64,000 bases of DNA from Utricularia gibba (Eukaryota; Streptophyta; Magnoliopsida; Lamiales; Lentibulariaceae): positions 5,541,001 to 5,605,000 of the forward strand of contig NEEC01000002.1 in assembly GCA_002189035.1 (NCBI GenBank). Direction: 5' to 3'. The notes under the pieces are model-generated. The model saw only the letters and a program-made list of their open reading frames with translations. It had not been told where the DNA came from and ran no database searches. Positions 1 to 12,050 of the stretch are shown here, in pieces. The position numbers and the translations under genes are program-made. The stretch's first letter is position 1; every line of letters begins with the position of its first letter.

Positions 1-2
1 AG

Positions 3-1590
3 TTGCATAGACACTTGAAAGATTGTGCTCCAAGACATGAATGCATGGTTCAAAGCAAAAATTTACATCAACAGGTGCTGTCTTTTTCTAGTGATGGTAT
101 CTTTAATCTCTTATCTTTTAATTATGATCATGCTAAAGTGAGGGAACTTGCTACTCATATGATTCTTGCTCATAAATATCCTTTTAAGAGGATGGAGCAT
201 GTGGTTTTTAACAAGTTCTTGAATGCAATTTCCCTATTTTATGTTAAGATTATTAGACAAGAAGTAAAAAATGATTGTCATGCTATAAATAAATTGGAAA
301 AAAGCAAGTTGAAGATATTGTTGAAGGATGTTGAGAGAATTTCTATTACAACTGATTTGTGGTAATCTGGTCAGAAATTGCAATATATGGTTTTAATATG
401 ATATTTTTTGGATCATAATTGGAGCTTACAAAAACGTGTGTTGAATTTTTGCAATGTGCCACCTCCCCATATAGGAGTTATTATTGCAGATGCTCTGATG
501 AATTGTTTTACTGATTGGGGATTGAAAATAAAGTATGCAATATCACCGTTGATAATACTGTTTATAATGATGTATGCATACGGATGTTCAAAGAGAGTTT
601 TTTGGTGGGAAAGAATTTTTCTATTAAAGGTTAGTTATTTCATGTTCGTTGTTGTGCTCATATATTAAATCTTTTGATATAAGATGGTTTGAATGATATT
701 GATGATGTTGAATATATTAGAGATGGACTCAAATATTTGAATAGTTTAGAGGCTCGTTTGATATAATTTGGAAAAATAAAAAAAATGTTACAATTGCCTA
801 TCAAAAAATTTGAATTGCCCTATTTGACTTGAAAGTTAAAGATGTGATTATGAGATATAAAAAAAGAAATATTGGTTTTCGTTATGTTCATACTACTGAT
901 GATTGGTTGCAAGTGCAGCAAGTATGTGATTTTTTTTACTTGTTTTTATGTGTTAACGAACATTATTTCAACTTTAGATTACCCAACCTCTAATCTTTTT
1001 TTCACAGAGCTTTGTAGATTGAAAGAACGTTTGGTTGAGAAAAGTTTAGATCTAATGCTCGTGTAAGGGCTATGGCTTTCAGTATGAGTTTGAAATTTGA
1101 TAAGTATTGGGGTGAATGCTATATGGTAATAGCATTAGGAGTAGTTTTAAATCCTATATTCAAATTGGAGCTGTTGGAATTTACTTTTCCAATATTAGAT
1201 GAGGAGGATAAGACACATGAGAACATTGAGGAAGTCAAGAAAGTATTGACTGATTTATATAATAAGTATGCACTGTTTTATACGCCATCTCAGTCTACTC
1301 AAGTACAAACTTATCTACTTGTCAGATGATACTATCCCTTGTGATCTTAGTGATGCTAATGTTGCATCAAAGTTTGATATTTTGAATTGGTGGAAAATAA
1401 ATAGTGTGAAATATTATATCTTAACCAACATTGAAATACATATTTTGGTTATTTCTATGACATATATTGCATCATAAGCTACTTTCTTGGTGGTCGAGTT
1501 ATTGATGATTTTCAATCAAATTTATCAACTTAAACTTGTGAAATATTACTTTGTGCTAGTGATTGGGTGAAATGAATTCATGGAATAAAG
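3..1590 (+). pseudogene. Decayed hAT-family (RICESLEEPER-like) transposase
   Basis: Collinear fragments in shifting frames read as a plant hAT transposase. The left edge (3-365) resembles the region just after a BED zinc finger and ends in the motif ISITTDLW, typical of the hAT catalytic domain. At 408-668 a PPPHIG/IIADAL block follows. At 1072-1315 the stretch around LKFDKYWGECY and LNPIFKLELLEF matches the DUF4413 region. At 1370-1590 FDILNWWK and then FLGGRVIDDF-like residues in another frame mark the C-terminal hAT dimerisation domain. Stops and frameshifts separate every block, so no functional protein is expected. The element starts beyond the left edge of the window. The family assignment is from recognised motifs; the exact subfamily is not resolved. 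Confidence 0.8.
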
Positions 1591-3762
1591 AAATCTACAC
1601 GTGTAAGTAATCTTACTTTGCATATTTACTTCAATATATTTAAATTTTTTGTTTAATAACAATTATATTTTTGTGAAGCAAGTCGGACTTCAATGAGAAC
1701 AATAGAGTTGCTATAGCAGCACAAGTGTTGGAGCAAATACAGAACAAGAAGAAGAACAAGAATATGATACTTATATTTCATTTTCAGAATAAATATTAGT
1801 TCATTTTGTTTGTTATTTATTTTATAAAAAAATATGAATAATAATAACCTTTTATATTTAAATTTGAATTTTATAAATATATTTCTAATTTTAAATTAAT
1901 TTTGAATATAAAAAATTATAATAATTTATAAATTTATCTTTATTCGTGAACGTTTGTGAATGTGAATATTAAATAAACGAACATGAATAAAAATCTTGTT
2001 CGATTAACTTAAATAAATGAACATGAACATAGATGTTTGTGTTCGTTCGTTAGATATAACATCACTAGCCGCAATCAATATGGTCACAATCAAAGTATGT
2101 CTCTGTAGAATGATTGAGACAATTTTCACATTCTCATACTTAAACAAAGTTTCTAAAATCAATTGTCTTATACTTCTTAAATGTGGGTCTTTTTGATTGT
2201 GTGCGTGAGACTCTTTTTGGTTGCATAATTCTTGTTCTCTTTTATCTCGATTGATAACTTCATCACTTTCTGAGATAGAAGATAGTGTGAAGATGATGTG
2301 AAGATGGGTGGTGACATAAACAACATATTTAACGTAAATGGTTATTTTACTTTGAATCACTCAATATAAAATGTTAACATATAATATAATATAATTTAAA
2401 ATATTATATAATATAATTAGTAACCAAACTTTACATAAAAAAAGTAAATGTTTTAACATTTAAGAAAATAAATTTTTTTATCCACCTGTTATTAACTTTA
2501 TCCATTTTACCTTTAATCTCATCATTTGATAAAAAAAAGAATGAATAAAAAAAATTATAGTGGACTAGAAAACAATGACCATACGCACCTTTTTCTACCT
2601 TAGACATCATGTTTTGTTTAGCTATTTATATTGAAAATAAATAAGCTAAACATAAAGAATTGCATCAGATTCATATCATTTCCCAATCCTGCAAACAGAA
2701 AATAAATTGTGTTGAGTACAGTAAAATTCAAATAAATAAAGTTAAGTAATGTATTCTTGATCTACTTCTACTTGAGAATAATGTTCCTACATTTGAGTTT
2801 TTTAAAATGATACAAAAAATATATTTCTTTCTTCAATGTTTTGTGTTATTCAATTTCTTACTTCATCTCCAAATCTCCCCCTCCTTTTTTATTCTCTGTC
2901 CATGTGCTATTTTTTATTCTTCTCTCCTTTTTGATCCGTAGGCATCTATTTTGATATCTCTACTTCAAAATAGGCTTATTCTTTGTAAACCTGTTTAGAG
3001 TGTAACTTATCCAATGTAGTGTAATACTTAGACAAATGATGTTAGATTAAGATTTGAACTAAATCATGAATTTTATATCAATTTTAAACAAAAGATGAAA
3101 ATTGCATCAACATTCTCATAAAAATCAAAATTCATTCCAAAAGCCTAATTTTAATAGGATAACACATATATTTCTTTACCTAAGATCGATTGAACAATTA
3201 TAATTGTGTTCTGGAAAATTTTTTAATGCTATTTTTATTTCAATTTTTTATTGAAAATAATTTACACATAACACTTTCTATTTCTATTTCTATTTTTGAT
3301 AAAAAAATAACTTTTAGATATAATTAAAAATGAGTCAGAAGTATAAATAAGAAAACATTTCCGTCAACTTTTCATTTTTACTTTTGCCATCCAATTCTCG
3401 AAAATATTTCAGTTTCTGTAATTTTTCCAAAACATGTTATTTCTATTTCTAATTCTTATAAAAAATTTATATTTCTATTTTTTATTTTTTTCAAAAGTAA
3501 AAAACATCATTCAAAAATTTTCTAAAACACTCCTTATGTGTTATCAACCAATCATGCAACGCATGCATTCCTTATCAGTAGTTCCATGTGATCGTGGGAG
3601 TATCGGAGTAGACATCTTAGCAAAAAGTTCCTTTCCATGAACAATATGCTAACAAGCTTATCTATCCGCTCGTGAAGGGTAATAAGGTCAATCAGGACGT
3701 TTGGATAGATTCTCCCTAATAACAGGGGTGAAGTATTCTCTTCCACAATTAGGAAGGTCTAA
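1591..3762. other. AT-rich intergenic sequence, no gene recognised
   Basis: About 2.2 kb of AT-rich sequence follows the hAT relic. At 1940-2055 there are repeated GAACATGAA / TTCGTTCG-type words of the kind common near ends of decayed plant transposons. Short open frames on both strands show no recognisable protein motif and carry low-complexity residues. I see no promoter, RNA gene or conserved coding segment. Confidence 0.5.
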
Positions 3763-4158
3763 GGATATAGTCTGCATGACTTATTTTTCAACTTATAACT
3801 TTAAGTATAAGTTAAAATTACTTATTACAAAACCATCTGACTTTTACTTATTTCTAACTTCTACTCAAACTTATATTTAATTTCTACTTATTTTAAATTT
3901 ACCTACATTTCTACTTAAAACTCAACTTATTTAATAAGTTACATTTACCTTACTTATCAAAATAAGTCACCAACTTATTCCAACAAATGTCTTTGCTTCT
4001 AATAAATCAAATCTAAACAAAATCAAAATACATTTGTTTCTTCATAAATAAATAATAAGTTGCATAAACCACAACTAATTATTTGGGTTCTATTTATCCA
4101 ATAACTTCTACTTATGAATTAAGTAAAATTTACAAAATAAGTGGTGTAGACTATACCC
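3763..4158. mobile_element. Tourist-like MITE, copy A (PIF/Harbinger type)
   Basis: A 396-bp non-coding element begins GGATATAGTCTGCATGACTT and ends in its near-inverse (AAGTGGTGTAGACTATACCC), and is flanked on both sides by the trinucleotide TAA. Terminal inverted repeats of about 25 bp plus a TAA target duplication are characteristic of Tourist-like MITEs mobilised by PIF/Harbinger transposases. The interior is AT-rich with many TACTTATT words and no coding capacity. A second, larger member of the same family lies at 12051-12702, which supports a real element rather than a chance palindrome. Confidence 0.85.
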
Positions 4159-5741
4159 TAAGAGTTGGAAAAGTCAATCCTCTTACTCTTTTTATAACCA
4201 CACTATGCAAAACCCATTATGGACATGCAATGAATAAGAGAGATCTAGTAGAGTATGCACAAAAAATGGTAAAGTTCTTTGGTAAGATCTTGTATAAGGG
4301 GCGGGCAGAGCTGATGAGCGAGGTCCATTTCAGCAAAGAAGAAGCATGGGTGGGGCCTTCTCCTCGCATGCTTTTCATCACAAGTAGACAGGTTTGATGG
4401 GTGGGACGTGGGGAGGAACTCTAAGAGAAGAGAAGAGAACGTAAGTGACACGTGGATTCAGAAGCGGGAACCTAGTGAGTGCAATATGACTCTCATCTTT
4501 GTGCTTAACTTGCGAGTGGACAGAAGGGAGGAACAATCCATCAATCTCTTGTGAAAAGAGGAAACCCGGAACAACAAAAATACCTTGGACCACATTTTGG
4601 AAACTTACTTCTCTAAGAATACAAATTGGGTTTTCATCCCATCCATTCATGCATCCTCTCACAGGTCCGGTCCTAGAAGAAAGGCTTGCAAAACTTCCCC
4701 TCCAAATGCATGAGGGGTTTCTTTTCATTTATAGGACAAAGTCAAGGCATTAACTTCCAAATGCCCAAGGAATGTTTGCTAATCATGTGGAAAGCTTCGT
4801 CCCCTTCTTCTTATCCCTCCCTCTCTTCCACAAAGATGACAACCACTCGCAAAGTAGTTAAGGTTTGAGGCTTAATGGACTACCCTTGTGTGGTGCGGAT
4901 GGATACAAAAAAGGAATACAGCATGCCAGCCTATATAGATGATGATGACACACAGGATCGAATAGAGTGCATGTTATGCAAATCCAAGTCAAAAGGGAAC
5001 CGAGCAATGATTATGAAAATGCACTTCATTACAATCAATCATTCTTTTCCTCAAACAGAAAATAGAATAACAATCCATGATATAGGCAAAACTTAAGTCA
5101 TGATATACAATCAAGATAACCTATTCATCTTCTACGGTAATTAATATTTTCTATTTTTTTCTATACTCTTTCAATCAATTTAAAGTATACTACGTAAACA
5201 ACAAGATTAGAAACAAAATAATGCAGAATCACTCTTGATATTAATTGCTAGATTAAGAAGAGAAGAATTCTAGATTGAAGTGACTATTCTATTCTTCTTT
5301 TTCTTTTTTTTTTCTTTTTTGCCTTTTTTTTTGCTTTTTTTTTTTGAAATGGAGCCCCCGCTTTGGGGAAGATATATTTGGATTACGAAACTTTATTTGT
5401 GGTTTATAGTAAGATCATTACTATCCACAGCTTCGCCAAGCATATCTTACTTTTGCACTCCTCTTTTATTTTAATTTTTTTAAAGTTGAATGTCACTCAA
5501 TCTAGAATTAAAAAGATAAAAAAAGAACAATTAAAAATTCAAAAGTGATCCTAACATATATCTCATTTCTAATGCATGTTGTTATAGCTTGATATCCAAA
5601 GTAATGAAAAATCTAGAAGAATTACCAACGGTAAGATAGTCTAAGCACTTAATCATGATCAATTATAAGCTATGCCTAATCATGGATGTTATCTAAATTT
5701 GAAAAAGGACTCGAAGAATGTTGTAACCTATCAGCAGCCTT
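4159..5741. other. Unassigned sequence with a promoter-like, GC-richer stretch
   Basis: Between about 4240 and 4880 the base composition is visibly less AT-rich than its surroundings. It holds a G-box/ABRE-like CACGTGG at 4449-4455, a second ACGTGG at 4406-4411 and a TTTATAGG at about 4728, followed by an ATG at 4836 that opens only ten codons before a stop. This could be a promoter fragment captured or left by a lost gene, but I recognise no product. A T-rich tract lies at 5286-5346. The rest to 5741 is AT-rich; its right end probably holds the 3' UTR of the ZFWD gene. Confidence 0.3.
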
Positions 5742-7811
5742 CTACATCATCTTCCAGGCACAGACGTCTCCGGCTGCATCACCAGTGAAGAACAGCCCCA
5801 TCGGAGGTTCTGCGTGAATGGTGCGGACTTCTCCTCTAGAAAATATCCTGCCTCTCTCGATGAACCTGAGATGCAAACGCAGCTTTCCAATCACAACACA
5901 TAATGAAAAACACCATACGATGAGGGAGACGGATTCTCACGATGGCAGGTCGTATAAGCGAACGGTGTGGTCGCTGCATGAGCACAGCAAAACAGGCTTC
6001 CTCTCCGAATCATATACGCCGCAGAGAGCAAGCACGCCCTACAAAATTGATTTATGATTGATGGATTGTAAAGCCAGCCAACTAGTAGGAGGAGCTATTG
6101 CATGCACTTACATTGTCTTCCTGCTTCTCATGGAGGACCTCTATGATGCCCTTTTCGGTTTGTCCCCAGGCCTAAAGCACCGGAGGCCGACCGTTACAGT
6201 TGAAAACGTGCGAAATACAAAGATGGAGAGAGCTAAACCTTCACTGTCTTGTCCAAGGAAGCAGATAATAGAAAATATCGCCAGCATAATAAGGACGTCA
6301 CATCACCCTTGTGCCCACACAGTGTCTGCACACACTGCAAACTATCTCGATCCCATGCCTGAACATCAAAACCGAAAGTGAGGAGATTCAGCAAGCAAGG
6401 AGAGACCATTCAAAAACGGATACCTTTATCGTGCAGTCTTTTGATCCCGTATAAAGTCGCCTAAAAGCAGCAACAACAATTGAACATACTGCTCCAGTAT
6501 GCCCCTTCAAGACTGCAACTGGATCAGAGTCAATCTTCTCCGCGCTCCACTTCCACACATAAATGGAACCATCCTGGAACGGATTCAAAACTAAGAGATG
6601 CGAAAAGTTTATGCAAACATACTTCTAAGGCATGATTTCCGGGAGCCCATAACCATGCATAAGCAGCTAGTTTTCGGACACACAAAGCCACTATAAAAAC
6701 CAACACCATTCAGCCTACCTCCATTCCCACAAACAGCTTATCATCATCCGTCTCCATGCTAGATACTACGCAAGCATCGATGCACAAAGAAAACTCAAGT
6801 TGGTTTTGTGAATTCCATGCCTGTTGAACATCAAACACTTGATATAATATAAGACAAAACAAGTAGTGTACATACAAATAATGAGTTGTTTTCCCTCAAA
6901 AATATACCTTCACACCGTTCCGAAGCCCCACAAAGAGCATAGGGCCTTCAGTGACTACGCATCGCACTTCCACGCTTGTATCAATGCAACCAACACACTG
7001 TGCATACAATGAGTAGGAAGTTCAAATCAATATACAGTGCGTCATATTATCGTTCTGTCTCACTAAATTGACCCATGTTCTTACCTTTCCACTGTTGCAG
7101 TCCCAAACTCGAATACAATTATCAAAGCTCACAGAATACAACTTATCAGAGCCACATGGTAAGGCTATTCCTGAAACAGCCTGAACATTTTCCAGAAACT
7201 CTATTAATATGAAGAAATTTAAAAAAAAAGAGAGAAAAATTTATTCACAAGTTTACCTTTGAATGCCCTTCTAGTTTCGCCAACATCTGAAATCCAGAAC
7301 CACAGAACCAAGAGTGCAGATTCTTGCATTTCTCCCCATGGACGCAATTTCCAGTAACCCAGTATTCACATTGTTTTGGCTTGTCTGAAACAGCCATTTC
7401 AGAACAAGGATCTCTCTCCAGCACTGATTCATCTTCATGAGCATCAACTTTTTCAGGAACTGGGGCATTATTATGATCCTTGGGACCTTCAATACATTTA
7501 GTAGCTACTGGCGTGTCGTCCCCAACATTCATCTTCCTAACCACAGAAGATATTTGAGGAGCGCTATTCTTCTGAGGACTAGGAGATCTACGATAAACAA
7601 ATCTTCGGGCATTTGTTTTCTCAGGAACGCGACTCTCCAAAGTTTGCCTTGCACCAACTGAAGCATATAGTCTCCTCTTTTTCTGCAAATTCCCTGGTGC
7701 AGGGACGTTACCATGTATGAACCTACAGGGGTTCCTGTTGCACCCCCCTTTGAGCCAAAACACGCAAACTTCATTCTCATTCCGGGCCAATGCTCTCTTC
7801 AAAGTGGCCAT
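5742..7811 (-). CDS. Zinc finger CCCH / WD40-repeat protein (ZFWD family)
   Basis: Nine coding exons on the minus strand: 7811-7257, 7180-7085, 6997-6908, 6820-6719, 6573-6424, 6358-6239, 6171-6112, 6038-5941 and 5865-5742. They join in frame to 464 residues, close to the plant ZFWD length. Two CCCH fingers sit in exon 1: C-x7-C-x4-C-x3-H near residue 17 (CVFWLKGGC then CRFIH) and C-x7-C-x5-C-x3-H near residue 149 (CEYWVTGNC then CKNLH). A basic, Pro/Ser-rich linker separates them. WD40 blades follow from about residue 180 (IRVWD, YVWKW, VRLYD, CAWKMM at the end). The family combines likely RNA binding with a propeller scaffold. A 5' UTR intron (8392-7821) is inferred from splice motifs. The exact Arabidopsis orthologue is not decided. 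Confidence 0.95.
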
Positions 7812-8480
7812 CGCAGACTACTATACCAAGAAATAAGGGCAACATGTAAGTACAAACTCGAACACATCGATCCTCTGTAAACTCCACGAAGATCCATGGC
7901 GGCCAGATACGAAAAACAAATAATCCGGAAGTCTGCGAATCCGCTACGATCCCCTTGCAGCCTTGAATCGTGATCATTCCATTTGACTCCATTACAAGGA
8001 AATTCAAAATCTATCAACTAATCCGGAACCCACATTCTACCATGCGAAAAATCAAAAGAGAATGAGTATCAACCACGAATATTTCAACCCAGAAGCGCTT
8101 CCTCAACCAAGAAACACAGAAATCCGCAGAAGATCCTCAAGAACTGATAATGAATCCATTACAAAACTCAAGGATGAATCTAGACGGAAGCATCCCCTGC
8201 CATCCCGTGCGTCTGCGAATGATATCAACAAACATAAAACCCCACTCTACAATGAACTCCCAAAACCTTCACCTGGAAACCTCGCCGCAAGACTAAGAAA
8301 CTCGAATATCGATCAAGAATTTCCCAAAACAGAAAATTCAGGGATTTCAGGAGATAAAATGAAGAACAAGACAGAAACCGCAAATAACCCACCGTAGATC
8401 AACGCCAGAGGAGATTCACGAGAATGGAACAGAATTATCGGAATCGGGAAGAAAAGAAAAAGGATGAAGGAATCAAGAAT
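7812..8480 (-). other. ZFWD 5' UTR with probable leader intron
   Basis: Reading on the minus strand, a donor CTACG/GTGGGT ends a leader exon at 8393, and a pyrimidine-bearing acceptor ending TATAG at 7821 lies 10 bases before the start codon. Together they suggest a 572-bp leader intron, common in housekeeping plant genes. The 111-residue open frame on the plus strand inside it (8062-8397) looks non-coding. Splicing is inferred from motifs only. Confidence 0.55.
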
Positions 8481-8495
8481 GGGCGCGCGAATACG

Positions 8496-8503
8496 TATTT
8501 ATA
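8496..8503 (-). promoter_or_regulatory. TATA box of the ZFWD gene
   Basis: On the minus strand this reads TATAAATA. It lies about 100 bases upstream of the inferred leader-exon donor, so transcription would start near 8470. The 0.7 kb between here and the LORELEI-like start codon at 9202 is shared by two divergent genes. Confidence 0.6.
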
Positions 8504-9169
8504 GTTAGAGAGGTAGGCGTTAATTATGAAGTTGGTGCCATACTTTCTATAATTTACGTTTTAACCCCTATTTTCTCTGTGTATTCCTTAAAACCCCAAA
8601 ATATCTCGAAATCAGAGCGAGTTTCATTCCCTCGTAGTGCAATACAATATGCTGTTTTCTTGGGGAGGAAAGTGTCACAAAGTGTCACAAATCACAAGTT
8701 TCCAGATTCATATATGATTCAAATAATTTGGTGGGACGGATGCTCTGCTGTCTGCACTGATGAGGTGAAGGAGACGAATCAACAACAACGAGCAGACCAG
8801 TAGCTATACTCCTGCATCCACCTGGAATGTTGGTGATACTTTTTTCTACGGTTGATTTCAGAGCAGGCCCTTGCTTGGTGTGATACTTTCAAAATCTCAC
8901 AAAAGCCAATGGGTGGACGGCGGGGCGGGCTGTTTGGGAGTTGATCTGGTCCTCGGGCGAGGAGCTAGTTTTCAGTATTCCTGTTCTTTTCGTGGCGCCA
9001 TTGTCCAAAGTAGCTAATACCCAGCTGTGCCCCAATTCACTGTCTGATTGGGATGTGCAACGAAAACAAATACCGATGTGTCTGGCGGGTAATTCTCAAT
9101 AAATTGTTGGAATTGGAGCCTCGGCCCCAGATCTACCCTATTTCCATACCCATTGGGGTTTTGGCTTTG

Positions 9170-9202
9170 ATGCTCTCAACGAGATCGGGCTTTTGCTACT
9201 GA
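9170..9202 (+). promoter_or_regulatory. Short upstream ORF overlapping the LORELEI-like start codon
   Basis: An ATG at 9170 opens ten codons and stops at TGA 9200-9202. The last A of that stop is the first base of the main ATG (TGATG arrangement). If the leader extends this far upstream, translation of the main protein would need reinitiation, leaky scanning, or use of the next in-frame ATG at 9217. The arrangement is seen directly; any regulatory effect is inference. Confidence 0.4.
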
Positions 9203-10396
9203 TGGGTTTGTATCAGATGAAGCGTGGCGGCTATTTCATTCTAACCATTTTGGTTTTTTCAGCTGTTTCGGCTTCGGCTTTCAGTTTTGGTGCGTGGACT
9301 TGCCCTGATCCATGTTCCTTTCAGCTATGTGATTCTTATACCTAGTTTGATTTGTGCAGATGATGCAATTGGCCCCTCCCTTTTGGGCGAAAGGCGACTC
9401 CTTCAAGCCAAAACACGTATGTTGGAGTTTTCATACATTCTCTAACATAACAATGAAATGATTCCTCCAATTCCGCATATGGGATTTTTTTCCCAGTAGC
9501 AGTTTATGAATCTGTTGATAGATTTTCTGCTGTACTGTCCTTGCTTCTCATGTTGTCCCTTCCTTGATTCTAGTGCTGTCTTTCCATTTCAGAAATTATG
9601 TCTGTAGGAGAATGCATGCTAGAGAGTGGAAAGTGATTTTGAGAATCCATTAGAGAATGCAGTCACACGTTTTAGGGGCTAACGCTTCGTCTTTGAAAAT
9701 CTAAACACATTTGCATGCGATCGTCCAGTGGCGAGGCGTTTCATTGTACTAGTATTGTGTTGCTTTACAATGCACCGTGTCTTCAGACAAGCACTTTGAA
9801 ATGTTGAGTCACTATGAGCTGATCCTTGGTCTGGGTTACTGTAAGCGGTGTGTGAACATAAACAGTCCTGGGGAGCATGAGGAGGAGTAATGTGACTTAT
9901 CCCTGTTTTTCCATCGAATTGGGGAGTATCAATTCTGATGCATGCTGCAGGGTAGTAGCAGTGTCCAATTTCTGAGCTTTTTTCTTGTCCTGTGTTTGCA
10001 GCATGCCCCGTGAGCTTTGAGTTCGAGAACTACACGATCATCACGAGCCAATGCAAAGGGCCAGACTACCCACCGAAGCTGTGTTGCTCAGCTCTCAAAC
10101 AGTTCGCTTGTCCAAATGCGGAGTACTTGAACGACTTGAGCAATGACTGTGCTTCCACAATGTTCAGCTACATCAACCTCTACGGGAAGTACCCACCGGG
10201 GCTCTTTTCAAGCGTATGCCGTGAAGGGCCACTGGGGCTGGAGTGTCCCCCAGGGCCTCCCTCACGTGCGCACTTGGATCATTCAGCAGCGGCAACCAGC
10301 AGCAGCAGCAGTAACCGGTGGATACTGTCGTCTCATTTGCTGCAGGCACTGACTCTCTCACTCGCACCACTCTGCTTTCTAGTGTCAAACTCCTAA
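9202..10396 (+). CDS. LLG: LORELEI-like GPI-anchored protein (LLG family)
   Basis: Three exons, 9202-9289, 9360-9416 and 10002-10396, join to 179 residues. An N-terminal hydrophobic segment (FILTILVFSAVSASA) is a signal peptide. The mature part has the LORELEI pattern of eight cysteines (CPVSFEFENYTIITSQC, LCCSALKQFAC, NDC, VC, EC) and the hallmark FSYINLYGKYPPGLF. A Ser/Ala-rich stretch followed by a hydrophobic tail (LLQALTLSLAPLCFLV) is the GPI-attachment signal. In plants such proteins act at the cell surface as chaperones and co-receptors of FERONIA-class receptor kinases for RALF peptides; that role is family knowledge. ATG 9217 is a second in-frame start. Whether this is LLG1 or LLG2/3 type cannot be settled here. 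Confidence 0.95.
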
Positions 10397-11790
10397 GAAT
10401 CACAGCTGCTTGGCATTTCAGAAGAATCCGACTAGGCCAACTGCCGTTGTAGATTATGCCAGTTACTTTGGAAAATGACCAACTCAGAAACAGGAAAGAA
10501 ACTGCGTCTGTCAACATGTCTGCATTCACGAGTCATTTGACTGAAATCTTCTTTCGCTATGAATGGATTTCTCTCGATACCTGAACATGTATTCCTTTTT
10601 TTTACATCAATCTGATGGTGATTTCCACAGTTCATTGAATCTGCAGTTCTCGAGGAACTCTAGTTCTGTTTCAGCTGAAATGAATGATATATTATACACC
10701 CAGATTACATGTACACCTATATTGATCGAGGGCCATATAGCTTACTTGATTTTGAAACACCGTGAAAATAATATGAACTTCGAAACTGCCTTTTGATCTC
10801 ACACTAACAAAGTCACAAGAAAATTGCATTTCTTACTAAAAGAATATTTTTCGCCGATTGAATGAAATACTTATTAAATATTAAATAACGTATTATAGTA
10901 ATTTAAAAAAATTATAATTAAAAATAGAATTTGATAATTTAAGAATATTATTTCTTGTCCTCAAAAACATAATTTTGTTTGTCTAAATTAAGTTAATTTA
11001 TCATTGTGTTTTTTTAAATATTTTTTATAAGTATTGATTTCTCATAAGTTTTTGTAAATTTGTTACTTCAACAATATTTGTAATTAAGTTTTTTAAAATC
11101 AAACACAACAAAATGATCATGAATATAAAAAAAAAATCGTCATCATTATTTTTAGTTCTTTTTCGAGATAAAGAACCGAAAGTTATAGAAAATTTTACTT
11201 CTTCACAACTACAAACTTGATTTGGGTAATCGAATGGTTCCAAAAAATGAGAACTTTGAAAACCGATCTCCTGCATTTTGTAAGAAAATAAAAAATAGAA
11301 TATTCATAGAAAGTATAATGAAAATAAGTTGACTTTCCCCAATCACTTTAGTCATAAAAACCCAAATTTCAATTGTACCTTCAAATCGAAATTCGTACGT
11401 TGAAACTTGAAACTGAGATAAAATTTGGTATGATAAATGGAAACATAAGAATGAGAAATATATAAATGAGGATAAATATTGTGTATAAGTGAGAAAGTGT
11501 ATGAAAAAAGTAAGAAAATTTTTTAGAGTTGAGTATAAAATTATGTGAAATAGATAAAATATTAATACATGAATTTTAATATTAATATATCTTAGCCCTT
11601 GGCAAAGGTTAGTTTAATTTTTTAAATGATGAGTATTATAATTCATATGATAAGAGAAATTATATAATTAAATAATATAAATTATGCATTGATCTAAGAA
11701 TTTAATAATTATTTGAAATGAATTATTCAATCCTTATTGTAAAAATACATTTTCGTAACACAAAAAAAAAATACAATTTGGATACTGGTT
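10397..11790. other. 3' flank of LORELEI-like gene and AT-rich spacer
   Basis: The first 400 bases are probably 3' UTR and terminator of the LORELEI-like gene. Beyond 10800 the sequence becomes strongly AT-rich, with no recognisable protein motif on either strand. Open frames here (for example 11025-11276 minus) are low-complexity and unsupported. Confidence 0.45.
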
Positions 11791-11953
11791 ATTATCTAAT
11801 TGATGATTATTATTAAAACGTTTAGTAAGATTATGTGAAACTTTATTTGAATGCTGTTTATTATCATTAGACAATATCTATATAAGATTTGGATGCTGTT
11901 TATTATTACTACACAATGTACAGAATAATCTTAACATTGCTTATTATCACTAA

Positions 11954-12047
11954 GGATATAGTCTGCGTGATTTATTTTTTGACTTATGATTTAAAATAGT
12001 AATTAAATTACTTATTACATAAAAATCTTGACATTGATTATTATTAT
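11954..12047. mobile_element. Truncated 5' end of a third Tourist-like MITE
   Basis: Immediately before copy B, a TAA followed by GGATATAGTCTGCGTG and about 80 more bases repeats the left end of the same MITE family and then stops. It has no matching right end of its own. It may be a solo terminal fragment, or copy B may have inserted into an older copy. Confidence 0.65.
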
Positions 12048-12050
12048 TAA

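Noticed and set aside
4083-4397. 104-residue plus-strand open frame
   Set aside because: It begins inside the Tourist-like MITE and runs across its end into unrelated sequence, so it is accidental.
8062-8397. 111-residue plus-strand open frame
   Set aside because: It lies in the inferred 5' UTR intron of ZFWD on the other strand and has no recognisable domain.
10173-10529. 118-residue minus-strand open frame
   Set aside because: It is antisense to the terminal exon of the LORELEI-like gene and shows no motif.
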